The position numbers and the translations under genes were made by a program. A stretch of DNA of 64,000 nucleotides. Source: Sphaerisporangium siamense. Its GTDB lineage: Bacteria; Actinomycetota; Actinomycetes; Streptosporangiales; Streptosporangiaceae. Below are positions 45,615 to 53,355 of this stretch, one piece after another. The stretch covers positions 3,100,001-3,164,000 of the forward strand of contig NZ_JACHND010000001.1 in NCBI RefSeq assembly GCF_014205275.1, in the 5' to 3' direction. The stretch's first letter is position 1, and every line of letters starts with the position of its first letter. The notes under the pieces were generated by a model. The model was not told where the DNA came from and did not search any database. It saw only the letters and a list, made by a program, of their open reading frames with translations.

Positions 45615-45745
45615 TCTAGCTGATCATTTCTGGGGCAGGGGCCAGTGACGTGTTCTGCGCGTCCTGGCTCCTTGTCATGCATCAGGGATCTTGCCGGCCA
45701 CTGCGCGTATACCCCGAGACTGGGGCGCCGGTGCTTGGCGTTCAA

Positions 45746-45893
45746 GAGAACGGCCGCCAGATCGGCATCATGTACATCATCTGGCGGCAGCGCTACTACG
45801 ACATCCGCACCGGCGCGGGCTGGCGCCAGATGTCCGACCGCGGCGGCATCACCGCCAACCACTACGACCACGTGCACGTGTCGGTCTTCTGAC
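45746..45893 (+). repeat. 148-bp direct repeat, copy 2 (detached 3' end of the ARB-like gene)
   Basis: An exact copy of 44446-44593. It forms the last 48 codons of a frame with no proper N-terminus, so as a gene it is a fragment. The 3' end of the convergent exporter gene reads 45 bases into it. Confidence 0.95.
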
Positions 45894-47051
45894 CGGCGTC
45901 CCTCCGACCGCCCCGCGGAAGAGCAGGGCGAGGACGAGCGCGACGGCGACCAGGACGCCACCGGCCCAGACGGGCCCCAGTTCGGCCGCCCCGGTGTTCA
46001 GGGCCGCGGCGGCGACGATGGGGCCGATGAAGGCGCCGACGTTGAGAGCGGCGGTGGCGTAGGAGCCCGCCATGGTCGGCGCCCCCGCCGCCTCGTACAG
46101 CGCGCGTGCGATGAGCGTGCCGCCCACGGCGAAGGAGAGCGCGCCCTGGGTGAACGTAAGGATCAGCAGCGCGATCGGGCCGGGCGCGAGCAGGCCGAGG
46201 GCGACCCAGCCGCCGAGGAGCAGCGGACCGCCGGCCGCGACGACGACGCCGGGCCGCCGGTCGGACAGCCGCCCGGCGACGGTGACGCCGGCGAACGAGC
46301 CCAGGCCGAACAGCACCAGCGCGACGGGGACCCACAACGGTTCAAGCCCGGCCACATCGGTGACGATCGGGGCCAGGAACGTGAAGGCGCCGAACGTCGC
46401 CGCGTTGACCAGCGCGCCCAGCAGCAGGACCACGATCAGTCGTGGACTCCGCAGCCGGGCCAGCTCCCCGCGCAGATCCGGGCCCGCCGCCTCCTCCGAC
46501 CGTCCCGCGCCGGCGGGAACGCCCCGTGCCACGCCGAGCGCCGACGGCACGCACAGGAGCGCCACCAGCCAGAAGGTGGCGCGCCAGTCGAGCAGCGTCC
46601 CCAGCAGGGCTCCACCGGGCACCCCCGCGACGGTGGCGGCCGTGGTCCCCGCCAGCAGGACGGCCAGCGCCCGGCCCTTCCGGTCGGCGGGGACCAGGGC
46701 CGCGGCCGTGGTGAGCGCGACGGCGAGGAAACCGGCATAAGCCAGGGCCGCGACGACCCGGCTGACGAGCAGGACCGCGAAACCGCCGGTGACGGCGCCG
46801 ACGACGTGCGTGGCCAGGAACAGCGCGAGGAACACGAGAAGCGCGGACCGCCGCGGCCACCGGCGCGCGACCCCGGCCATCAGCGGGGCGCCGACGGCCA
46901 TCCCGACGGCGAAGGCCGACGTGAGCAGTCCGGCCGTGGCGATCGGAACGCCGAGATCCGCGGCGATGTCCGGCAACAGGCCGGCGAGCATGAACTCCGA
47001 CGTGCCCATGGCGAACACCGCCACGGCCAGCGAATAGAGAGGCAGAGGCAT
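45849..47051 (-). CDS. MFS exporter of the Cmx/CmlR chloramphenicol-efflux type
   Basis: This 400-residue protein has twelve hydrophobic helices. The N-terminus FAMGTSEFMLAGLLP, the TSAFAVGMAVGAP segment and PADRKGRALAVLLAGTTAAT closely match the chloramphenicol exporter Cmx of corynebacteria and its actinomycete relatives. Chloramphenicol or another small drug is the likely substrate, though related carriers have other substrates. CGGAG lies seven bases before the ATG. The last 15 residues are read antisense through the 148-bp repeat, so the C-terminal tail depends on that junction. Confidence 0.9.
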   Translation of the reverse strand: MPLPLYSLAVAVFAMGTSEFMLAGLLPDIAADLGVPIATAGLLTSAFAVGMAVGAPLMAGVARRWPRRSALLVFLALFLATHVVGAVTGGFAVLLVSRVVAALAYAGFLAVALTTAAALVPADRKGRALAVLLAGTTAATVAGVPGGALLGTLLDWRATFWLVALLCVPSALGVARGVPAGAGRSEEAAGPDLRGELARLRSPRLIVVLLLGALVNAATFGAFTFLAPIVTDVAGLEPLWVPVALVLFGLGSFAGVTVAGRLSDRRPGVVVAAGGPLLLGGWVALGLLAPGPIALLILTFTQGALSFAVGGTLIARALYEAAGAPTMAGSYATAALNVGAFIGPIVAAAALNTGAAELGPVWAGGVLVAVALVLALLFRGAVGGTPVRRPTRARGRSGWR

Positions 47052-47337
47052 CGAGAGGCTCCGAGGTGAGGAGAGATCAGAAAAGACGTCTCGTCACCGC
47101 GCTCAGCGGCCCATCTCTCCGTCCTGTCGGCCGCCACCATGTGGCGTGGACAGGCTCACTCAGTGGTTCAGGGGGCTGACGGGTGACCGAAAGCCCCCAC
47201 CTTGTCCGCCTCTGGACTCGACATACCGCCCAACCTACTCACCCACCCCACCCCGCGCATCCCGGTTTCCGCTCGTTCACGGATCCCGGCCGCGCCGGAG
47301 GGCAAAGCTGAGCGCGCCTGGGCTTGGAGATCCGGCC
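47052..47337. other. Spacer between the exporter and the graspetide genes
   Basis: The exporter promoter should lie here on the minus strand. A minus-strand three-codon ORF (ATGGGCCGCTGA) after GGAGAG could act as a leader, as drug-exporter genes sometimes have, but this is weak. Nothing else is recognised. Confidence 0.3.
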
Positions 47338-48498
47338 CTAGACCGGCAGACGCCATCGGGGCCCGTCTGGCGCGCCGAGCCATATCCACTGCGCGGACGG
47401 GCTCACGCTGAGTCCGAACGCCGACTGGTGGGGCGAACCGGCTCTCCGCCATGTCTCGATCGCGTCTTCCACGGCGTCCCAGAGCCGCAGCGGCCCGTGC
47501 TGGCGTACCGTCCAGCCGGCCGCTCCCGCCTTCCTCGTGCTGGCCTGTGAGCCTGTCGCGACGTCCAACAGGATCATCTCGTCGCCTGCTCCCAACTTCT
47601 CCGCCGACGGCGCGGCGAGTTGGGCGACGAAACACCCCGTCCAGTCATCGAGAGTGCTCGGGTCTATTCTGCTCTCCCGCTCGTCGCCGATGCCGAGCAT
47701 GTAGGACGCGCGCGGAGGGCGACCGTGGGGGCGGGCGTTCATGAAGGCGACGTTGTACGGGTGAAAGCGCCCCGAAGCCGTGCCGTCGTCGGCGAGGGTG
47801 AGGTGGGCCAGCGCGTTGCCGTCCATCCAGCCCCACATAGGGGTGGTGATGGTGCCACCGTCGCGGACCTGCCACATCCATGCCGGAGGGATGAAACGCA
47901 CGGAACAGGTGGCGATCAGCCGGTCGTACTCGGCGTTCTTTTCATACCCGTTCAACCCGTCGCCGACGATCAGCGTCGGTGAGTGGTCACATGCCTCGAT
48001 CGCTTTTCGGGCATGGGCCGCGACGCCGGGATCGCATTCGATCGAGGTCACGGCCTCACTTCCCAACCGGTGACACATCAACGCCGTGGAATAGCCCGTT
48101 CCCGTCCCGATCTCCAGCACCTTGTCGCGGTCGCCGATCTGTGCCGCCTCCAGCATGCGAACGACCAGACCGGGAGACGAGGAGGACGACGTCGGATCGC
48201 CGTGTACGGGGGCCCGAGCGTCGGCGGCCATGACGCCGTCGAGCTGTGTGACCCAGGTGTCGTCCGCGTAGGCCAGGCGCAGCCAGTCGGCATTGCTCAT
48301 GTCGCTCCGCCGTACCGGCTCCCATATCGTCCCCTTCTCGTCTCCCTCCGTGGCCTGGTAGACCGCCTCCCCGAGGAACAACTCGCGTGGCACCACCTTG
48401 ATCGCTTGGCACCACCGAGGGTCGGTGAGCGCTCCGGTCTCACCGAGCAGGCCGGCCAGGGCCGACCGCAGTGCGTCAGACTCCGTGGGGATGGTCAT
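47338..48498 (-). CDS. tgmC: PIMT-like methyltransferase of the ATP-grasp (graspetide) peptide maturation system
   Basis: This 386-residue protein is related to protein-L-isoaspartate O-methyltransferase. The SAM motif VLEIGTGTGYSTAL is at residues 127-140, and a family-specific extension of about 170 residues follows. In graspetide loci such enzymes methylate an aspartate, leading to aspartimide or isoaspartate in the modified peptide. The ATG at 48498 overlaps the stop of the ATP-grasp gene (ATGA). The gene itself is intact although its upstream partner is broken. Confidence 0.88.
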   Translation of the reverse strand: MTIPTESDALRSALAGLLGETGALTDPRWCQAIKVVPRELFLGEAVYQATEGDEKGTIWEPVRRSDMSNADWLRLAYADDTWVTQLDGVMAADARAPVHGDPTSSSSSPGLVVRMLEAAQIGDRDKVLEIGTGTGYSTALMCHRLGSEAVTSIECDPGVAAHARKAIEACDHSPTLIVGDGLNGYEKNAEYDRLIATCSVRFIPPAWMWQVRDGGTITTPMWGWMDGNALAHLTLADDGTASGRFHPYNVAFMNARPHGRPPRASYMLGIGDERESRIDPSTLDDWTGCFVAQLAAPSAEKLGAGDEMILLDVATGSQASTRKAGAAGWTVRQHGPLRLWDAVEDAIETWRRAGSPHQSAFGLSVSPSAQWIWLGAPDGPRWRLPV

Positions 48499-49200
48499 GC
48501 GCGATCCTTTGCCAGTTGTAGATGGTCGGCGATGGCGCTGGCGATACGTGCGGGGATCGGTTCGGGAAACCAAGCCCATTGACCGTTCGGATTGCACTCC
48601 AGAAAGATCCATTCATCTTCTCGGGTCAGGGCGAAGTCGAAGGCCCCAAAGATCAACCCAAGACGATCGAGATAGGCGCGAATCGCGCCGGCTATCGGCG
48701 ATGGAGCTTCGATGAGCGAATAAGAGAGCTCAGGGTAATGCCGTCGCCAGTCCAACCCTGACGCGCCGTCGATTCGAACTGGAAAAATCTTGTCCCCGAC
48801 CACGGTGACCCGCACATCCGCGATCTTCTCGACCTGCCGCTGGAAGAGGTGCGCGGCGTGGTTGATGGATGCGCTGATCTCATCCGGTGCGACCGTCTGT
48901 GTCCACACGTTGACAGCCGTGCCGTCCGGTCTGTTCGTCCAAGCGCGGTGAACGCCGATAAGGGGTCGGCTTTCGCCAGTACACCGATCGCACATCGGCA
49001 AGATCCAGACTCCGCGTCGCCGTATGGATCGAGCCGGACATGCCGCGGGTATCGAAATAGGCGCTCATGTGGGAATCGCTGGGAAACTCGGCCCCCGGAT
49101 CGAAGCGCACGACAGGGACGTCGCGGTCGTGCAATTCGGCCGGCACCAGGTCGGCGGTCGGGTCGTCGAGGCAGGTGACCGCCAGCACTGGTGCGTTCAC
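48495..49200 (-). pseudogene. tgmB: ATP-grasp peptide ligase with internal deletion and frameshift
   Basis: The N-terminal part (from GTG 49200) is a normal maturase start: VLAVTCLDDPTADLVPAEL through VYWRKPTPY. The C-terminal part, in a different frame and ending at 48495, has the maturase end VWTQTVAPDE, VEKIADVRVTVVG, FGAFDFALTRED and FLECNPNGQWAW. Family members are about 300-330 residues, whereas the two parts add up to only about 220. Roughly 100 residues of the central ATP-grasp region are missing, and the junction (about 48,925-48,960) is out of frame. The enzyme should be inactive. It sits three bases after the precursor gene and overlaps tgmC. Confidence 0.85.
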
Positions 49201-49203
49201 CGC

Positions 49204-49476
49204 TCAGTCCGGCGTGTAGTCGGTGGTCGAGTCGGGCCTGGCCGGAGGAGGAGGCTTGGCATCTCCGCCGTCGGGTCCGGACGGTTGTGTCGCGGTTGGC
49301 TTGCTCTGGTTGGTCCCATGCTTTCCGGCCTCAAGTGTTCGGCCGGTCGGGTCCACCCATTTACCGGTTTGTGTGGCGGCATCCAGTACGACGCGATAGT
49401 CGGGAATGGTCCCCTGGGATGGTGGGAACGGAGCCATGCGAGAGATGCCCCAGGGCATTACCGGTAAATAGTGCAT
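49204..49476 (-). CDS. tgmA: ATP-grasp-modified RiPP (graspetide) precursor
   Basis: This 90-residue precursor has the leader features of the family: PWGISRMAPFP near residues 9-19, then DYRVVLDAATQTGKWVD with the TQxGxW-type block. The C-terminal core is rich in Thr, Asp, Gly and Pro and ends TTDYTPD, which supplies the Thr/Ser hydroxyls and acidic side chains that the ligase would join as esters. GAGGGGGAA precedes the ATG. The maturase downstream is broken, so the product may no longer be made unless another ligase acts on it. Confidence 0.88.
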   Translation of the reverse strand: MHYLPVMPWGISRMAPFPPSQGTIPDYRVVLDAATQTGKWVDPTGRTLEAGKHGTNQSKPTATQPSGPDGGDAKPPPPARPDSTTDYTPD

Positions 49477-49522
49477 ATCGCTTCCCCCTCTGCGACCGCC
49501 TTACCGTATGCGTCGATGGTAA
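49458..49522. promoter_or_regulatory. TTACC/GGTAA repeats at the tgmA promoter
   Basis: A perfect TTACCGGTAA palindrome (49458-49467) lies in the first codons of tgmA. TTACC-N12-GGTAA (49501-49522) lies 25 bases upstream and overlaps a possible -10, TACGGT. The repeated half-sites suggest an operator. The rest of the spacer to 49,738 contains no gene. Confidence 0.45.
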
Positions 49523-49738
49523 CTCGGCTGCTCCGGCATGGCGAGTCGCTCAATATCAAACCGTGGTTCGGCGCGGCTGATATTGCTGGTTTCGGCGCGA
49601 GAATGGGGTGCTGCTTGCGAAGGCTTTTTCGCTGTTGGTTATCGGTGTCGTCCGGACCGCGCGGCCCTTGTGCCGGGCGGGTACTCACTCGCCTCGCTGA
49701 GCGGGCTCTGGTTCTTCGGCCACGGGTACGTCGTGTGG

Positions 49739-51055
49739 TCATGGGGTGGAGGAGGAGGTGATTCTGTTCTTGAACCAGTGGTAGGAGGCTTTGGGGGTGC
49801 GGGTTTGGGTGGGGAAGTCGACGTGGACGAGGCCGAAGCGTTGGGTGTAGCCCTCGGCCCATTCGAAGTTGTCGAGGAGGGACCAGACGTAGTAGCCGCG
49901 TACGTCGACGCCCTCGGACATGGCGGCGCCGACGGCCTGGATGTGGGCGTCGAGGAAGGCGATGCGGTCCTGGTCGTCGATCACGCCGTCGGGGCCGGGG
50001 GTGTCCGGTTGTGAGCAGCCGTTCTCGGTGACGTAGACGGGGGGCAGGGCGTCGCCGTAGCGGGCCTTGAGGCCGGTGAGGAGTTCGCGCAGGCCGTCGG
50101 GCACCACTGGCCAGCCGAAGGCGGTGGTGGGGTATCCGGTGATCCCGGCGTCGTCGAAGGGGAGGCCGGTGGGCTCGCCGGGGGCGCGGATACGGGTGGG
50201 GTTGTAGTAGTTGACGCCGAGGCCGTCCAGGGGCTGGGCGATCACGGCGAGGTCGCCGTCGCGCACGGCCGGCATGGCGTCGACGCCGAACGCCGACAGG
50301 TCGGGGTAGCGGCCGAGCAGCACGGGGTCGTTGAAGAGCCGGTTGTGCAGGATGTCGTAGGCGTCGGCGGCCCGCAGGTCGTCCGCGGAGGAGGACGCGG
50401 GGCGGACGGGCGTGAGGTTGTTGGTGACCAGCACCCGTTCCGCGCCGTGCGCGCGCAGGGCCTGTGCCGCGAGCCCGTGACCGAGGAGCTGGTGGTGGGC
50501 GACGGGCAGGGCGTCGAGGAAGAGCATGCGGCCGGGGGCGTGGGTGCCGAGGGCGTAGCCGAACACCATGTGGACGAAGGGTTCGTTCAGCGTGATCCAG
50601 ATCGGCACGCGGTCGGCGAGGCGGGCGGCCACGACGCCGGCGTAGTCGGCGAGGCGGCTCGCGGTGTCGCGGGCGAGCCAGCCGCCCTCGTCCTCCAGAG
50701 CCTGGGGGAGGTCCCAGTGGAAGAGCGTGGCCGCCGGGACGATGCCCTGGGCGCACAGGCCGTCGACCAGCCGGTCATAGAAGTCGAGGCCCGCCTGGTT
50801 CACCTCGCCACGCCCGGCTGGGAGGATTCTCGGCCACGAAATGGAGAAACGATAGGAGTTCACCCCCAGGGCGGCCATGAGCATGACATCCTCTGACCAG
50901 CGGTGGTAATGGTCGCACGCCATATCACCGGTGTGGCCGTCCTTCACCTTGCCCGGTTCGTGGGCGAAGGTGTCCCAGATCGACAGGCCGCGGCCGTCGT
51001 CCGCCACGGCCCCCTCGATCTGGTATGACGCGGTTGCGGTGCCCCAGAGGAACAT
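49739..51055 (-). CDS. GH1 family beta-glucosidase
   Basis: This 438-residue TIM-barrel glycosidase has the acid/base Glu158 in ITLNEPF and the nucleophile Glu344 in YVTENGC. It also has the N-terminal GTATASYQIEGA and the C-terminal SLLDNFEWAEGY that lines the glucose site. It has no signal peptide, so it should act in the cytoplasm on imported beta-glucosides. It faces a TetR regulator gene across 133 bases. Confidence 0.95.
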   Translation of the reverse strand: MFLWGTATASYQIEGAVADDGRGLSIWDTFAHEPGKVKDGHTGDMACDHYHRWSEDVMLMAALGVNSYRFSISWPRILPAGRGEVNQAGLDFYDRLVDGLCAQGIVPAATLFHWDLPQALEDEGGWLARDTASRLADYAGVVAARLADRVPIWITLNEPFVHMVFGYALGTHAPGRMLFLDALPVAHHQLLGHGLAAQALRAHGAERVLVTNNLTPVRPASSSADDLRAADAYDILHNRLFNDPVLLGRYPDLSAFGVDAMPAVRDGDLAVIAQPLDGLGVNYYNPTRIRAPGEPTGLPFDDAGITGYPTTAFGWPVVPDGLRELLTGLKARYGDALPPVYVTENGCSQPDTPGPDGVIDDQDRIAFLDAHIQAVGAAMSEGVDVRGYYVWSLLDNFEWAEGYTQRFGLVHVDFPTQTRTPKASYHWFKNRITSSSTP

Positions 51056-51188
51056 GATGGCCTCCTTGTGAGGAGCGTGGGCGAGGGTTCGGGCGGCGCC
51101 CTCACCCGTGCGGCCGAAGACGCGCCCGGCAGTTATGAATACTGCTCATGTTATGCGGGGCACCTCGATACGGAGGGATGATGGGGGA

Positions 51189-51845
51189 ATGACGAACGTC
51201 TCGGCGGGAACGCTCCGCCGGCGCCCGGCTCAGCGCCGCAGCGTGGAGCGGGTCGAGCGCATGCTCGACGAATGCGCGCGCCTGCTCGACGAGGTGGGGT
51301 ACGACGGTCTGACGACCAAGGAGGTCGCCCGCAGGGCGGGGGTGCCGATCGGCACGTTCTACCAGTTCTTTCCCGACAAACAGGGGCTCGTGCGGGCGCT
51401 GGCCCTGCGCAACCTCGACGCCTTCCTCTCCCGCCTCACCTCGCGGCTCGGCGACGCGCAGATCACCGACTGGACCGGCGCCGTCGACCTGGCCGTGGAC
51501 GAGTTCGTGGAGATGAAGCGCACCATACCCGGCTTCGCGATCATGGACTTCGGCGAGATCCTGCCGACCCCGGCGGGGCCGCCGCTCAAGGGCACCGACC
51601 GCCTGCTGGACTCGACGCTGGAGAACAATGTCATCGTCGCCGACCGTCTGCGGTCGCTGACCATCGAGCTGCTCGGCGCCCCGACGGGGCCGGCCCTGGA
51701 CCGCGCGCTCATCGTGGCCGTGGAGGCCGCGGACGCCGTGCTGAAGCTCGCCTTCCGCGCCCACCCCGGCGGGGACCCCGATCTCGTCGCCGAGTGCAAA
51801 CGGCTGGTCCGCAGGTATCTCGCCGACCACCTGCCCGCCCGCTGA
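51189..51845 (+). CDS. TetR-family transcriptional regulator
   Basis: In this 218-residue protein the N-terminal helix-turn-helix (about residues 20-65) contains GYDGLTTKEVARRAGVPIGTFYQFFPDK. The C-terminal ligand domain (about 90-215) is helical. It is transcribed away from the beta-glucosidase and probably controls it or itself. The ATG at 51189 has GGGGGA just upstream. Confidence 0.9.
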   Translation: MTNVSAGTLRRRPAQRRSVERVERMLDECARLLDEVGYDGLTTKEVARRAGVPIGTFYQFFPDKQGLVRALALRNLDAFLSRLTSRLGDAQITDWTGAVDLAVDEFVEMKRTIPGFAIMDFGEILPTPAGPPLKGTDRLLDSTLENNVIVADRLRSLTIELLGAPTGPALDRALIVAVEAADAVLKLAFRAHPGGDPDLVAECKRLVRRYLADHLPAR

Positions 51846-51881
51846 CCAGGAAACCCGGGTGGCGGCCCGGGTACGGCGGCG

Positions 51882-52811
51882 TCAGGCCAGGGACGGCTCG
51901 TCCAGGCGGCCGAGCAGGTGCTCGTCCAGCTTGACCTCGCGCGCCCCGAGCATCTCGTCGAGTTGCGCGAGCGAGCTGACGCCGACGATCGGGACGATGT
52001 CCTGGGCCAGCAGCCAGGCGATCACCACCTGGTTCGGCGTGGCGCCGATCTCGCCGGCCACCTCGCGCAGCGCGGCCAGGCGCCTGGTCGTGCCCGGGTG
52101 GTCGTACTGCGCGGGGATCGGGCGGTCCGCGCGGGTGTAGGCGCCGGACAGCAGCGTGGAGTAGGTCCACAGCCGCAGGCCCTCGGCGCGCACGTAGCCG
52201 AGGGTCTCCTCGCCGGCCTGCACGTGCGCGGACTCGTCCAGCCGCACGCCCGGCCGGGGGCGCAGGTAGGAGTGCCGGAGCTGCACGTGCGTGTAGGGCG
52301 TGAGGCCCGCCGACAGCGCGAGGCCGCGCGCCCGCTCGATCCGCCACGCCGGGTGGTTGGACGCGCCGACGTGCCGCGCCTTGCCCTCGGCGACCAGCTC
52401 GCCGAAGACGCGGGCCTGCTCCTCCAGCGGGGTCGCGTGGTCCTCGACGTGGGCCCAGTAGACGTCCACGTGGTCGGTGCCGAGCCGGCGCAGGCTGCCC
52501 TCGACCGCCGCGCGGACGGTCGAGGGCGACAGCCCCTCGGCCGAGTCCAGGGTGCGGGCGCCGGGCAGGGTGGGACGGGCGCCGCACTTGGTGCTCACGA
52601 CCATGCGGTCGCGGGCGCCGCGGGAGGCGAGCCATCTGCCGATCGTGGTCTCGCTCTCGTCGCCGGTGCCGCCGTCCACCCAGAACGTGTAATTGTTCGC
52701 CGTGTCCAGGACGGTGCCGCCGGCCTCGGCGAACCGGTCGAGGATGGCGAACGACGCGGCCTCGTCGAGGGCCGTGCCGAAGGGGATGGTGCCAAGGGCG
52801 ATGTCGGTCAT
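51882..52811 (-). CDS. Aldo/keto reductase
   Basis: This 309-residue NADPH-dependent oxidoreductase has the catalytic tetrad Asp36 and Tyr41 (LDTANNY), Lys75 (VSTKCG) and His121 (YWAHVED). The substrate is unknown. Its ATG at 52811 lies downstream of one half of a symmetric operator shared with the divergent MerR gene, so it is probably switched on by that regulator. Confidence 0.92.
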   Translation of the reverse strand: MTDIALGTIPFGTALDEAASFAILDRFAEAGGTVLDTANNYTFWVDGGTGDESETTIGRWLASRGARDRMVVSTKCGARPTLPGARTLDSAEGLSPSTVRAAVEGSLRRLGTDHVDVYWAHVEDHATPLEEQARVFGELVAEGKARHVGASNHPAWRIERARGLALSAGLTPYTHVQLRHSYLRPRPGVRLDESAHVQAGEETLGYVRAEGLRLWTYSTLLSGAYTRADRPIPAQYDHPGTTRRLAALREVAGEIGATPNQVVIAWLLAQDIVPIVGVSSLAQLDEMLGAREVKLDEHLLGRLDEPSLA

Positions 52812-52828
52812 GGCGGACACCCTGCACG

Positions 52829-52885
52829 CTGGAGTGGACTCCAGGTCAAACGGCTTGACCTGGAGCGTACTCCAGGTGCGATGCT
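52829..52885. promoter_or_regulatory. Back-to-back MerR-type promoters with two dyads
   Basis: CTCCAGGTCAA and TTGACCTGGAG (52839-52865) form an 11-bp inverted repeat whose TTGACC halves are the -35 boxes of two divergent promoters. Each -35 is followed by its own dyad: CTGGAG-N4-CTCCAG (52829-52844) toward the reductase and ACCTGGAG-N4-CTCCAGGT (52858-52877) toward merR. The merR promoter has a 19-bp spacer to GATGCT (52880-52885), the over-long spacing that MerR proteins correct. Confidence 0.75.
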
Positions 52886-52891
52886 CGACCG

Positions 52892-53305
52892 GTGAGCGTC
52901 TACACACCGGGACAGGTCGCGGAGGAGACCGGCTTCAGTCTGGACACTCTGCGGTACTACGAGCGCATCGGCCTGCTGGAGCCGATCGAGCGGAACTCCG
53001 CGGGGCAGAGGAGGTTCAACGATTCGCACCTGAGCTGGCTGACCATGGTCAGGTGCCTGCGCACCACGGGTATGCCGATCGCCGAGATGGTGCGCTTCGC
53101 CCAGCTCGTCCGTGACGGGGACGAGACGATCAGCGACCGCATCGCGTTGCTGGAGTCCCACGACCGCGAGGTGGAGGCCCAGATCGCCGAGCTGAAGGAG
53201 AAGCAGGCCGCGATCCAGCGGAAGATCGGCTACTACCGCGACGTGCTCGCGCTCGCCTCGAACACGCCCGCCTGCGACGACGCCGCGCCGGCGCCGTCGC
53301 GCTGA
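52892..53305 (+). CDS. MerR-family transcriptional regulator
   Basis: This 137-residue protein has the winged helix (about residues 3-72, YTPGQVAEETGFSLDTLRYYERIGL) followed by a dimerisation coiled coil (about 90-125, DREVEAQIAELKEKQAAIQRK). The C-terminus has a single Cys and no metal-binding pattern, so it is probably of the organic or aldehyde-responsive AdhR-like type; that is inference. The GTG is at the expected +1 of its promoter, indicating a leaderless mRNA. Confidence 0.92.
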   Translation: MSVYTPGQVAEETGFSLDTLRYYERIGLLEPIERNSAGQRRFNDSHLSWLTMVRCLRTTGMPIAEMVRFAQLVRDGDETISDRIALLESHDREVEAQIAELKEKQAAIQRKIGYYRDVLALASNTPACDDAAPAPSR

Positions 53306-53355
53306 GCCGCCGGAGGACGCGCGCCCGAGCGGGGCGGGCGTCCGCGGGGCGCGGA

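Noticed and set aside
44446-45893. Treating the downstream 148-bp copy as a separate short gene (45650-45892)
   Set aside because: Its first 32 codons are unrelated to the family and lack a signal peptide; it is a detached 3' end, not a functional gene.
45645-47069. Plus-strand frame opposite the Cmx-like exporter
   Set aside because: Begins in unrelated sequence and is rich in Arg/Gln/Gly; the exporter on the minus strand is clearly real.
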